Part shown: positions 44,916 through 52,656 of the stretch, in pieces
Numbering within the stretch: position 1 is the first letter of the stretch
Layout of the letters: every line of letters starts with the position of its first letter
Source of the DNA: Actinoplanes lobatus
GTDB lineage: Bacteria > Actinomycetota > Actinomycetes > Mycobacteriales > Micromonosporaceae
Reading direction: 5' to 3'
Length of the DNA stretch: 64,000 nucleotides
Assembly: GCF_014205215.1 (NCBI RefSeq)
Contig: NZ_JACHNC010000001.1
Coordinates: forward strand, 1,121,001-1,185,000
The notes under the pieces: generated by a model
Database searches by the model: none
Seen by the model: the letters and a program-made list of their open reading frames with translations, nothing else
Told to the model about the DNA's origin: nothing
Translations under genes and position numbers: made by a program

Positions 44916-45657
44916 CCGCCAGCCGCTCGGCCGGGACTACCAGCTCATGGTGAGCGCGCTCGCCGACGTGACCCGCCGCCGCGACGCCGAGGTGGCCGAG
45001 GCCGAACAGGCCTACCAGGACAGCGCCACCCGGGCCGCCGGCGAACTGGCCCGCGCCGAGAGCGACGCCCTGGCCGCCGACCGCTGGGCCGGCGCCGCCG
45101 CCGCACAGGTCCTCGACGTCGACCGGGAGGCCGGCCGCCTCTGGGAACAGCTCCGCCGCGCCGGCGGCCTCCGGATCCGCGCCCTCGGCGAACTCCCCGA
45201 ACCCGCCCCGGTCGAGGCCATGCCCCGGATCGCCCTGCAACGCCGCCCGGAACCCGGCGAGGACGTGATCGCGCCCGGCCGGCAGTCCCCGCGGGTCCTG
45301 CTCTCCCGCGCGGCCGACCGCATCGACGTCACGATCCGCCCGGCCGGCAACGGCGTCCTGCCCCGCTGGGTACTCCCGCTGCTCCCCCTGGCTGGCGGGC
45401 TCGCCGCCGCCCTCACCGGCCTGATCGCGGCCGGCCTGGTCACCTTCGGCGACGAGGTGGTCTGGGGCGGCCCGGTGATCCGCGGCCTCGGCTGGCTCAC
45501 CTTCCTGGTCGCGCCCTCCGCGGGCGTCCCGCTGGCCGCCTACACGGCCCACAGCCGCCTGCACGCCCGCCTCGACATCGGCGGCATCGGCCTGACCCTG
45601 CTGGGCGGCATGGTCGCCGCCACGGCCCTCTCCCTCTCCTTCGCCACCACCCGCTGA
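44902..45657 (+). CDS. Coiled-coil membrane protein partner of the FtsK-like ATPase
   Basis: The 251-residue product has an N-terminal coiled coil (about 15-95), a linker, and three to four hydrophobic helices (about 155-245). No family is recognised. Its GTG start overlaps the ATPase stop, so the two are translationally coupled and probably act together. The N-terminal coiled coil resembles that of the ATPase in length and composition, so the two could interact through these parts. Downstream lies a 1.4-kb repeat island with no gene. Confidence 0.75.
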   Translation: MTTRDRQPLGRDYQLMVSALADVTRRRDAEVAEAEQAYQDSATRAAGELARAESDALAADRWAGAAAAQVLDVDREAGRLWEQLRRAGGLRIRALGELPEPAPVEAMPRIALQRRPEPGEDVIAPGRQSPRVLLSRAADRIDVTIRPAGNGVLPRWVLPLLPLAGGLAAALTGLIAAGLVTFGDEVVWGGPVIRGLGWLTFLVAPSAGVPLAAYTAHSRLHARLDIGGIGLTLLGGMVAATALSLSFATTR

Positions 45658-45667
45658 AACCCCATTT

Positions 45668-45774
45668 CCGGTACGCGCGACGTCGTCCCGCCTCATCTGT
45701 CCCGTCCCGTCCGGTCGGCGCGATCTCGCTGCCCGCTCCGTCCTTTGCCGCGCCCGCCGGGCGTAGATCGGTGG
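45668..45774 (+). repeat. Dispersed intergenic repeat, copy C; left inverted end of the island
   Basis: Starts with CCGGTACGCG ten bases after the stop of the preceding gene and contains the core CGCGCCCGCCGGGC (45749-45762). It is an inverted match to 46854-46961. Confidence 0.75.
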
Positions 45775-45841
45775 CCGGCCCGGCCCCCTCTTTGCCGCCG
45801 GTCACGGCCAGGGCGTCGACTCCCGCCCTCGGCGGTCCGGG

Positions 45842-46192
45842 TCACGCTGGGCGGTTGGCCGCGGTGTCGCTTCCCAGGCACCCGGCTTGCCACTCGCGGC
45901 CGTTACGCCGGTCACCGTGGGCGGGTGGTCACGGTGTTGCTCGCCAGGCATCCAGAGTGCCTGCTCTCGGCCGTAGCGCCGGTCACCCCGGGCAGGTGGT
46001 CGCGGTGCTGCTTCCCAGGCATCCGGGTTGCCGCTCGCGGCCGTTACGCCGGTCGCCCTGAGCTGGTGGTCACGGTGCTGCTTCCCAGGCATCCGGGTTG
46101 CCGCTCGCGGCCGTTACGCCGGTCGCCCTGAGCTGGTGGTCACGGTGCTGCTTCCCAGGCATCCGGGTTGCCGCTCGCGGTCCTTGCGCCGG
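45842..46192 (+). repeat. Five 70/71-bp tandem repeats
   Basis: Units at 45842-45911, 45912-45982, 45983-46052, 46053-46122 and 46123-46192. Each contains a variant of CTTCCCAGGCATCCGGGTTG and GGCCGTTACGCCGG. The last three are nearly identical, the first two diverged. A degenerate partial unit may precede the first. Confidence 0.9.
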
Positions 46193-46266
46193 TCACGGTA
46201 CTCGTCATCCGCGGTCCCGCTAGGCTCAGCGGCCGCACACGACCGTCCTCCCGGCGGGCGGGGTTT

Positions 46267-46341
46267 ACACGGTCGGGCTTCACCACAGGTGGGTGCACAC
46301 GGTCGGGCTTCAGCGTGGGTGGGTGCACACGGTCGGGCTGT
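46267..46341 (+). repeat. Two and a half 30-bp tandem repeats
   Basis: Units begin ACACGGTCGGGCT at 46267, 46297 and 46327; the first two are full length and the third is cut after about 15 bases. Not a CRISPR array: no spacers are present. Confidence 0.8.
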
Positions 46342-46348
46342 CGAAGCC

Positions 46349-46390
46349 GTGGTGGCCGCACACGCAAGCCGCTGCGTGCGCGGCCACCAC
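46349..46390. other. Hairpin between the two repeat arrays
   Basis: Arms 46349-46366 and 46373-46390 (18 bases, one mismatch) flank a 6-base loop AGCCGC. It lies between the two oppositely oriented arrays, near the middle of the island. Confidence 0.8.
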
Positions 46391-46687
46391 CGCTATAGAG
46401 CAGGTAGGCGACCACGACATCACCAGCGTGTGCGCACACCCCGCCCATCGCCGTGACGGCCGCCCACCCGGCGGCTTTTGCGCCCGCTCACCCCACAAAC
46501 CCGCCTGGCCGACACTCCGTGTAAGCGAGAGGCCCCGCCCACCGGCCCTTGTGGAGGATCGAGATGGGCGGAACAGCACCGATGTACCACGCGCCTCCAC
46601 GCACTCACCGCCATGGTCACGGTGGGTGACTCCGGACGGAATCCCGTGGCGCGACCGGCGTCAACCGCAACCACCCACCAACCATGA

Positions 46688-46829
46688 CCGGCGTGACGGC
46701 CGGAAGCAGCGTCCCGGATGCCTGGCGATCACCACCGCAACCACCCACTCCGGCGCGACCGGCGTCACGGCCGCAAGCAGCACCCCGGATGCCTGGCGAT
46801 CACCACCGCAACCACCCACTCCGGCGCGA
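46688..46829 (-). repeat. Two 71-bp repeats in inverse orientation
   Basis: Units at 46688-46758 and 46759-46829, almost identical to each other. They match the reverse complement of the left-hand 70-bp family (GGATGCCTGG, GGCGTCACGGCCGC). A degenerate partial unit precedes them at about 46650-46687. Confidence 0.85.
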
Positions 46830-46853
46830 CCGGGCGGCACCTGCGGGAGTGTC

Positions 46854-46961
46854 CGACCGATCTACGCCCGGCGGGCGCGGCACAGGCCCGAGCGGGCAGC
46901 AAGCACGCGCCGACCGGACGGAACGGCCCTGATGAGACGGGGACGGCGTCACGCGTACCGG
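46854..46961 (-). repeat. Dispersed intergenic repeat, copy D; right inverted end of the island
   Basis: Read on the minus strand it starts CCGGTACGCGTGACG and contains the core CGCGCCCGCCGGGC (46879-46866). About 86 percent identical by eye to copy C. It lies about 130 bases downstream of the minus-strand dehydrogenase gene, in sense orientation. Confidence 0.75.
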
Positions 46962-47041
46962 GAAGGGGCGGAAGCGACCGACGGACCTCGACCACGAAAG
47001 GTCTCCCGGTGCGCTTGTCGAGGTGTGTCCGTACCGCGAGC

Positions 47042-47072
47042 GTGCCGGGCCCCGCTCAGCGAGACCCGGCAC
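47042..47072 (-). terminator. Hairpin downstream of the 3-hydroxybutyryl-CoA dehydrogenase gene
   Basis: Perfect 8-base outer stem GTGCCGGG / CCCGGCAC with partial inner pairing, 21 bases past the stop codon on the minus strand. No U-tract. Confidence 0.6.
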
Positions 47073-47093
47073 TCAGATTGCGACTGAAAAGGA

Positions 47094-47942
47094 TCAGTAG
47101 GAGTAGAAACCCTTACCGGTTTTGCGGCCGAGGTCGCCGGCCTGGACCATGCGCTGGAGCAGCTCCGGCGGGAAGAACTTCTCGTCGGCGGTGTCGCGGT
47201 AGATGTTGCTCGCCGCGTTGAGCATGACGTCGAGGCCGGTCAGGTCGACGGTGGCGAGCGGGCCCATCGCGTGACCGAAACCGAGCTTCATGACGGTGTC
47301 CAGGTCGGCCGCGGAGACGACACCCGACTCGACCAGCTTGATCGCCTCGACGAGGATCGCCGAGAAGAGCCGGTTGGAGACGAAGCCGGCGACGTCGCGC
47401 TTGACCTCGACGCAGGTTTTGCCGACCTCTTCGGCGTAGGACCGCGCGGCCGCGAGGGTCTCGTCCGAGGTCTGGTAGCCACGGACCAGCTCGACCAGCT
47501 TCATCATCGGGACCGGCGAGAAGAAGTGGATGCCGACGACCGATTCCGGCCGGCTGGTGACGGTGGCGATCTGGGTGATCGGGATGGCCGAGGTGTTGGT
47601 GCCGAGGATCGCGCCGGCCTTGCAGATCTTGTCGAGGGCCTTGAAGACCTCGTGCTTGGCCTCGATCTTCTCGTAGATGGCCTCGACCACGACGTCGGCG
47701 TCGGCGGCCGCGTCCAGGTCGGTGGTCGGCGTGATCCGGGCGAGGGTGGCCTCGACATCCGCCTCGGCGATCTTGCCCTTGGCCGCGAACCGGCTCAGCG
47801 AGTCCCTGATCGCGGACATGCCGCGGTTGAGCGAGGCGTCGTCGACGTCCCGCATGGTGACCTGCCATCCGGCCTGCGCCGATACCTGGGCGATGCCGGA
47901 ACCCATCAATCCGGAACCGATGACCGCGAGACGACCCGCCAT
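47094..47942 (-). CDS. 3-hydroxybutyryl-CoA dehydrogenase
   Basis: The 282-residue product oxidises or forms 3-hydroxyacyl-CoA with NAD(P). It has the Rossmann motif LAVIGSGLMGSGIAQ near 5-19, the ETFS-type region VVGIHFFSPVPMMKLVELV with the catalytic His near 135-150, and RDVAGFVSNRLFSAILVEA. The C-terminal GLDVMLNAASNIY and GRKTGKGFYSY are typical of the family. The ATG at 47942 is chosen over a GTG two codons upstream because GGAG sits five bases before it. It works with the thiolase and enoyl-CoA hydratase in acyl-CoA metabolism. Confidence 0.94.
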   Translation of the reverse strand: MAGRLAVIGSGLMGSGIAQVSAQAGWQVTMRDVDDASLNRGMSAIRDSLSRFAAKGKIAEADVEATLARITPTTDLDAAADADVVVEAIYEKIEAKHEVFKALDKICKAGAILGTNTSAIPITQIATVTSRPESVVGIHFFSPVPMMKLVELVRGYQTSDETLAAARSYAEEVGKTCVEVKRDVAGFVSNRLFSAILVEAIKLVESGVVSAADLDTVMKLGFGHAMGPLATVDLTGLDVMLNAASNIYRDTADEKFFPPELLQRMVQAGDLGRKTGKGFYSY

Positions 47943-48053
47943 GCTCACTCCTTCGTTAGCGCCGAGGCGCCGTCAGCTTAACGCAGGTTCAGCACCGCCC
48001 CCGATCAGGGCGAATCGCCGGAATACCGGGAATCACGATGCCAGACTGTGCGT

Positions 48054-48404
48054 ATGGCCACGAGCGACGGCTGGTACCTCATCGGACCGTTGATCGCCTT
48101 CGGTCTGGTCGGCTTCCTCGGCGCGGTGTTCTGGCGCATGGGCCTGCAGCCCACCGACTCCCCCGGAAGGCCGGGCCGGGACAGGTACGCGGACGGCCTG
48201 GCGATCTTCGGAGAGCGGGACGACTACGGCCTGCTCTTCCCGGCTGCCGTCACCGAACACCCGGAGGTGGCCGACGAGATCCGGCGGCTCCTCGCCGATG
48301 CGGGAATCCGTGCCACCACGGCGATCCGGCGCGACGGGCGGGTGAGTGTCCTCGTCTTCTGCGAAGAGGTCGAGGAGGCCCGCCGGCTCGTCGGCTCCTT
48401 CTAG
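48054..48404 (+). CDS. Small membrane-anchored protein of unknown function
   Basis: The 116-residue product has one N-terminal membrane helix (about 7-28: [20 protein letters not shown]) and a soluble domain of about 75 residues with [25 protein letters not shown] and [21 protein letters not shown]. The soluble part resembles short ferredoxin-like alpha/beta domains. No family is certain. ATG at 48054 is preferred over a GTG at 48048. Its stop overlaps that of convergent murA in CTAG. Confidence 0.7.
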   Translation: MATSDGWYLIGPLIAFGLVGFLGAVFWRMGLQPTDSPGRPGRDRYADGLAIFGERDDYGLLFPAAVTEHPEVADEIRRLLADAGIRATTAIRRDGRVSVLVFCEEVEEARRLVGSF

Positions 48405-49681
48405 AAGTCGAAGGTCGGCTCCGGCACGTCGGTGCGCTCCACCTCGACACCCAGCCGGGCCAGGTCGGCCACGAAGTCCGGATAGCCACGGTCGATGTGG
48501 TGCACCTCGCCCACCTCGGTCACCCCTTCCGCGCAGAGCCCGGCGATGACCAGCCCCGCCCCGGCCCGGATGTCGGTGGCGCGGACCGGCGCCCCGGAGA
48601 GCCGGTCGCGGCCGTTGACGACCGCGTGGTGCCCGTCGGTACGGATGTCCGCCCCCAACCGCACCATCTCGTTCACGAACATGAACCGGCCGTCGAAGAT
48701 GTTCTCCGTGATCAGCGACGAGCCCTCGGCCACCGAGGCCAGGCCCAGCGCCATCGGCAGCAGGTCGGTCGCGAACCCCGGGTAGGGCAGCGTCACGATG
48801 TCGACGCCGCGCGGCCGCTCGCTGGTCCGCACCCGGAAGCAGTTGTCCCCCGGCTCGATCGTCGCGCCCGCGGTCGCCAGCTTGTCCAGCGCGATGTCCA
48901 GGAACTCCGGCCGCACCCCGCGCACGGTCACGTCGCCACGGGTCATCACCGCCGCGTACGCCCACGTGCCGCCGACGATCCGGTCGCCGACCGTGGTGTG
49001 CCGGACCGGCTTCAGCGGACCCTGCACACCCTCGATCACCAGCGTCGACGTGCCGGCGCCCTCGATCCGGGCGCCCATCGCGTTGAGCATCTCGCAGATG
49101 TCGACGATCTCCGGCTCCCGGGCCGCGTTGTCGATCTCGGTGACGCCCTTGGCCAGAACCGCGGCCATCAGAATGTTCTCGGTGGCGCCGACGCTCGGGA
49201 AGTCCAGCCAGATCTTGGCGCCGTGCAGGCCACCGGGCGCCGACGCGATCACGAAGCCGTGCTCGCCGGAGATCTCCGCGCCCATCCGGGCCAGGCCGGA
49301 GACGTGCATGTCCAGGCCACGGGACCCGATCATGTCGCCGCCGGGCAGGGCGACCCGCACATACCCCCGGCGGGCCAGCAGCGGGCCGAGCACGCAGATC
49401 GACGCGCGCAGCCGCCGGACCAGGTCGTAGTCGGCCTCGCTGCCCGGCTCGGCGGGCACGTCGATGACCGCCTCGGTGCCGTCCAGCGTGACGTCGCAGC
49501 CGAGCCGGCGGAGCACCTCGGCCATGATGGCTATGTCGGTGATCCGGGGAACGTTCGCCACCACGCTGCGCCCCTCGGCCAGCAGCGCGACCGCCATCAG
49601 TTTGAGCGCCGAGTTCTTCGCGCCGCCCACCATGACGTCACCGGCGAGGCGAGCCCCGCCCTTCACCCTGATCACATCCAC
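48401..49681 (-). CDS. murA: UDP-N-acetylglucosamine 1-carboxyvinyltransferase MurA with Asp at the Cys site
   Basis: The 426-residue product does the first committed step of peptidoglycan synthesis, transferring enolpyruvate to UDP-GlcNAc. It has [16 protein letters not shown] near 19-34, the active-site loop [15 protein letters not shown] (112-126) and [15 protein letters not shown] near the C-terminus. The loop has Asp116 where E. coli MurA has the fosfomycin target Cys115, as in Mycobacterium tuberculosis, so inherent fosfomycin resistance is expected. The GTG at 49681 gives the usual N-terminus; no ribosome binding site is evident, so the mRNA may be leaderless. Divergent from the adenosyltransferase gene. 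Confidence 0.93.
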   Translation of the reverse strand: MDVIRVKGGARLAGDVMVGGAKNSALKLMAVALLAEGRSVVANVPRITDIAIMAEVLRRLGCDVTLDGTEAVIDVPAEPGSEADYDLVRRLRASICVLGPLLARRGYVRVALPGGDMIGSRGLDMHVSGLARMGAEISGEHGFVIASAPGGLHGAKIWLDFPSVGATENILMAAVLAKGVTEIDNAAREPEIVDICEMLNAMGARIEGAGTSTLVIEGVQGPLKPVRHTTVGDRIVGGTWAYAAVMTRGDVTVRGVRPEFLDIALDKLATAGATIEPGDNCFRVRTSERPRGVDIVTLPYPGFATDLLPMALGLASVAEGSSLITENIFDGRFMFVNEMVRLGADIRTDGHHAVVNGRDRLSGAPVRATDIRAGAGLVIAGLCAEGVTEVGEVHHIDRGYPDFVADLARLGVEVERTDVPEPTFDF

Positions 49682-49732
49682 GCGGGCAATGGTAGGAGCC
49701 GTGGCCCACCCGCGCCTCGTAGGGTGGGGCCC

Positions 49733-50311
49733 ATGGCTGTGCATCTCACCCGCATCTACACCCGGGCCGGCGACACCGGGCAGACCCAGCTGGTCAACAA
49801 CGAGCTGGCGCCGAAGACCGCGCCACGGATCGCCGCCTACGCGGACGCCGACGAGTGCAACGCCGCGGTCGGCGTGGCGCTTGCGCTCGGTGAGCTGCCC
49901 GAGGACGTACGCGCGGTGCTGTCCGCAATCCAGAACGACCTCTTCGATCTGGGCGCCGACCTGGGCAACCCGGTGGCCGAGAACCCGCCGTACCCGCCGT
50001 TGCGGATCACCGAGGCGTACGTGACCCGCCTGGAGAAGTGGTGCGACGACTACAACGAGCGCCTCACCCCGCTGGACAGTTTCATCCTCCCGGGCGGCAC
50101 CCCCGGAGCGGCCCTGCTGCACGTCGCCCGGACGGTGGCCCGCCGCGCCGAACGCACCGCCTGGGCCCTCTACGAGCAGGAACCCGACCGCACCTCGGAC
50201 CTGCCCCTGAAATACCTGAACCGCCTCTCCGACCTGCTCTTCATCCTCAGCCGGGCGGCCAACCCGTCCGGCGACGTCAAGTGGGTCCCCGGCGGCGAAA
50301 ACGCTCGATGA
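49733..50311 (+). CDS. Cob(I)alamin adenosyltransferase, PduO type
   Basis: The 192-residue product makes adenosylcobalamin from cob(I)alamin and ATP. It shows the N-terminal ATP motif [16 protein letters not shown] near 7-22, [16 protein letters not shown] near 37-52 and the C-terminal [25 protein letters not shown] near 120-144, all typical of PduO enzymes. It supplies cofactor to methylmalonyl-type mutases. Position beside murA and near the atp genes matches other actinobacteria. The following VOC gene starts inside its stop codon region. Confidence 0.94.
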   Translation: MAVHLTRIYTRAGDTGQTQLVNNELAPKTAPRIAAYADADECNAAVGVALALGELPEDVRAVLSAIQNDLFDLGADLGNPVAENPPYPPLRITEAYVTRLEKWCDDYNERLTPLDSFILPGGTPGAALLHVARTVARRAERTAWALYEQEPDRTSDLPLKYLNRLSDLLFILSRAANPSGDVKWVPGGENAR

Positions 50312-50700
50312 CCGGCGGCCTGCACCACGTCGAGATCTGGGTGCCCGACCTCGCCGGCGCGCTGCGGCCGTGGTCCTGGTTGCTCGGCGAGTTGGGCTGG
50401 ACACCGTTCCAGGAGTGGCCGGCCGGCCGCTCCTGGCGGCACGGCAGCCTGTACCTCGTGTTGGAGCAGTCCCCCGCCCTCTCCGGAGACGCCCACGACC
50501 GTCTCCGGCCAGGCCTCAACCACCTGGCCTTCCACGCCGGCCCACCCGACGAGGTGGACCGCCTCGCCACCACCGCGCCCGCACACGGCTGGTCCCCGCT
50601 GTTCGCAGACCGCTACCCGCACGCGGGCGGCGCGGACTGCTACGCGGCCTACCTCGAAGACCCGTGGGACTACGAGGTGGAGTTGGTCGCTTCCGCCTAG
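50308..50700 (+). CDS. VOC/glyoxalase-fold protein
   Basis: The 130-residue single-domain vicinal oxygen chelate protein starts [20 protein letters not shown] and contains [12 protein letters not shown] and [15 protein letters not shown]. His, His and Glu at the expected places could bind a metal. Members include glyoxalases, dioxygenases and drug-binding proteins, so the reaction is unknown. Its ATG overlaps the adenosyltransferase TGA (ATGA), implying translational coupling. Followed ten bases later by dispersed repeat copy E. Confidence 0.85.
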   Translation: MTGGLHHVEIWVPDLAGALRPWSWLLGELGWTPFQEWPAGRSWRHGSLYLVLEQSPALSGDAHDRLRPGLNHLAFHAGPPDEVDRLATTAPAHGWSPLFADRYPHAGGADCYAAYLEDPWDYEVELVASA

Positions 50701-50709
50701 AACCTTTCC

Positions 50710-50840
50710 CCGGTACGCGGCGAGCCGCCCCAAAAGCACCGGCGACCGCCCCGCCCGCTCCACGCGAGCATCTGCCGGGTCCCGACCGTGCCGCGCCCGC
50801 CGGGCTGAGATCGACACTCCCGCAGGCCCGGCCCGACGCT
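50710..50840 (+). repeat. Dispersed intergenic repeat, copy E
   Basis: Starts CCGGTACGCG nine bases after the VOC gene stop. Contains CGCGAGCATCTGCC (shared with copy B), the core CGCGCCCGCCGGGC (50792-50805) and a CACTCCCGCAGG block that is also found next to copy D. Confidence 0.7.
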
Positions 50841-50909
50841 CCCCACCCACCTGCGGCCGCTTGCGCCGGAAACAGGTGCCCGTTTCGCCCGCTTTGCATG
50901 CCGACGTTG

Positions 50910-50963
50910 CGCGATCTTGGTCGATTTGGCACCCGAAACGGTGGTAAATCGACCAAGATCGCG
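50910..50963. terminator. Perfect inverted repeat between convergent genes
   Basis: Perfect 18-base arms CGCGATCTTGGTCGATTT (50910-50927) and its complement (50946-50963), with an 18-base spacer. It lies 22 bases past the PhzF gene stop and about 210 past the VOC gene stop, where a bidirectional terminator is expected. The AT-rich arms are unlike the surroundings, so a protein-binding site is an alternative. Confidence 0.65.
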
Positions 50964-50984
50964 CCGGGTGACGCGCCACGGCGG

Positions 50985-51779
50985 CTAGCGCAACTCGCCT
51001 TCGATGGTGGTTACCGCGTGGCCGCTCAGTAGGGTGCGGTCGCCGCGCAGGGCGACCCGGACCGTGCCGCCGCGTGGGGAGGCCTGGTAGCCGGTCAGGT
51101 CGGTGCGGCCGAGGCGGGCGGCCCAGAACGGGGCCAGGGCGGTGTGTGCGCTACCGGTGACCGGATCCTCGTCGACGCCGACGGCCGGGGCGAAGAAGCG
51201 GGACACGAAGTCGTAGGCCGGATCGTCGGACGCGGCTGTGACGATGACGCCGCGGCGGCTCAGCCGGGCCACCGCTTTCAGGTCGGGGGCGACGGCCCGA
51301 ACCACCTTCTCGTCGGCGACCTCGACCAACAGATCGTCTGTGGAGGGCCCCGTGTGGTGCACCGAGACGATCTCGGCACCGAGGGCGGCGACAAGCTCCG
51401 GGTCGATCGGGCGTTCCGCCAGCGGGGCGGTCGGGAAGTCGAGGGTGATCAGACCGTCCGGAGTCCGCACGGCGGTGAGGATGCCGCTGCGGGTCCGGTA
51501 ACGGATCGGGGTGGCCGGGTCGATCACGTGGCTGATCGCCAGGGTGGCGTGCCCGCACAGGTCGACCTCGGCGGCGGGGGTGAACCAGCGCAGGGCCCAG
51601 TCGGCATCCGACCCGGGCGGCAGCGGGTGCGCGAAGGCCGTCTCGGCGTGGTTGACCTCGGCCGTGACCTGGCGCATCCACTCCTCGGAGGGGAAGGCGT
51701 CACCGTCCAGAATCATCACCCCGGCCGGCGCGCCGGTGAACGGGCGGTCGGTGAAGGCATCGACGATTCGGATCCGCAT
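50985..51779 (-). CDS. PhzF-family isomerase
   Basis: The 264-residue product has the PhzF fold: IVDAFTDRPFTGAPAGVMIL at the start, the catalytic Glu in EVNHAETAFAHPL near 41-53, GHATLAISHVI and the C-terminal DEDPVTGSAHTALAPFWA. Family members isomerise or epimerise small cyclic or amino-acid-like compounds; PhzF itself acts in phenazine synthesis, but no phenazine genes are nearby. Convergent with the VOC gene. Substrate unknown. Confidence 0.9.
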   Translation of the reverse strand: MRIRIVDAFTDRPFTGAPAGVMILDGDAFPSEEWMRQVTAEVNHAETAFAHPLPPGSDADWALRWFTPAAEVDLCGHATLAISHVIDPATPIRYRTRSGILTAVRTPDGLITLDFPTAPLAERPIDPELVAALGAEIVSVHHTGPSTDDLLVEVADEKVVRAVAPDLKAVARLSRRGVIVTAASDDPAYDFVSRFFAPAVGVDEDPVTGSAHTALAPFWAARLGRTDLTGYQASPRGGTVRVALRGDRTLLSGHAVTTIEGELR

Positions 51780-51817
51780 GGACTCAAGCTACGCGATGCG
51801 GCGGACGCGGTGGGGGC

Positions 51818-52285
51818 TCAGCTCTCCAGCGGGCGGGGGCCGAAGACCGTGCGGCCGCGGAGGCTGCCCGGGTCGCGGGGTGGGCCGGCCTCGAGCCAGG
51901 ACAGGAAACCGGTCACTGTGGTCTCCGCCATGGCGATCTCCACCTCGGCCTCCGGTGTCCGGCAGCGCAGGACCACCCAGTGCGCCGGCATGGTGAGGCG
52001 CTCCGGTCCGGCCGGCAGGCGCCGCTCCTCCACCGTGAGGGCCCGCCGGTCGAGCACCCGCTTGGGGCGGATCGCCAGGCTGAACATGCGGTGGAACCGG
52101 AGCTCGTCGCCGATGAACTGGCCGAGCCCGGGCGACCAGCCCCGGCCGGGCACCATCGTGGTGGTGCGCACCTGCACGCGAATGGTTCCGCCGCCGACCA
52201 TGAGCAGGCGGCGGCGGAAGAAGATGGCGAAGAGGAGCGCGAGCAGCGCGACGACGCAGATCCCGGAGCCTTCCAGAATCCGCAT
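51818..52285 (-). CDS. DUF2550 membrane-anchored protein
   Basis: The 155-residue product has one N-terminal membrane helix (about 7-25), an arginine cluster FFRRRLLM, and a soluble DUF2550 domain ending in VTGFLSWLEAGPP. Homologs lie directly downstream of atpC in mycobacteria (Rv1312 type), as here. Its function is unknown. It starts 8 bases after atpC and is surely in the same transcript. Confidence 0.9.
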   Translation of the reverse strand: MRILEGSGICVVALLALLFAIFFRRRLLMVGGGTIRVQVRTTTMVPGRGWSPGLGQFIGDELRFHRMFSLAIRPKRVLDRRALTVEERRLPAGPERLTMPAHWVVLRCRTPEAEVEIAMAETTVTGFLSWLEAGPPRDPGSLRGRTVFGPRPLES

Positions 52286-52293
52286 CGCCGGTG

Positions 52294-52575
52294 TCAGCGA
52301 GACTCGGGGGTGGCGGCTGTGGCGCTCTCGGCGAGCACCGTCACACCGTTGGCGTCGATGGAGAGGAACCCACCGGCCACGTCGTAGGTCAACTGCTCAC
52401 CACCGGCGAGCTTGACCCGGACCTGGGAGGGCTCGGTCAGCAGGCCCAGCAGCGGCGAGTGACCGGGGAGCACACCGATCTCGCCCTCGGTGGTGCGCGC
52501 GACGAGCATCTCGGCCTCGCCGGCCCAGACCTTCTCCTCGACGGCGACGACCTCGACGTGCAGCTGGTTGGCCAC
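52294..52575 (-). CDS. atpC: ATP synthase epsilon subunit
   Basis: The 93-residue product is the short form of the epsilon subunit, with the N-terminal beta-sandwich (LHVEVVAVEEKVWAGEAEML, GEIGVLPGHSPLLGLL, GGFLSIDANGVTVLAESA) and only a remnant of the C-terminal helical hairpin that inhibits ATP hydrolysis in other bacteria. It is not next to atpD: an LCP gene and a strong hairpin separate them. It is followed by the DUF2550 gene. Confidence 0.95.
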   Translation of the reverse strand: MANQLHVEVVAVEEKVWAGEAEMLVARTTEGEIGVLPGHSPLLGLLTEPSQVRVKLAGGEQLTYDVAGGFLSIDANGVTVLAESATAATPESR

Positions 52576-52656
52576 GCTGTCTCCCTTTGACGCTGCGATT
52601 CCGTTCGGGTGAAGTCTAATCGGCGGCGAACACCGATGTGGTACGGGGTGGGCAGG

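Larger units (their letters stand above)
45658..47093. repeat. 1.4-kb non-coding repeat island
   Basis: No gene is supported: all open frames are shadows of tandem repeats. The ends (45668-45774 and 46854-46961) are inverted repeats of about 107 bases with roughly 14 differences. Inside are five direct 70/71-bp units (45842-46192), 30-bp repeats (46267-46341), a strong hairpin (46349-46390) and two further 71-bp units in opposite orientation (46688-46829). A terminator-like hairpin (47042-47072) closes the region before the next gene. Confidence 0.85.

Noticed and set aside
46267..46341. Possible CRISPR-like 30-bp repeats
   Set aside because: The units are directly adjacent with no unique spacers, there are only two and a half, and no cas gene is present.
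45771..47087. Many overlapping open frames of 60-260 codons on both strands in the 45.7-47.1 kb region
   Set aside because: Their translations repeat with the 70-bp DNA unit in several frames at once, are Arg/His/Pro-rich, and have no ribosome binding sites or known domains. They are by-products of GC-rich tandem repeats.
45658..47093. Insertion sequence with terminal inverted repeats
   Set aside because: The inverted ends look IS-like, but no transposase frame exists between them and no target-site duplication could be recognised. A transposase-less element remains possible.
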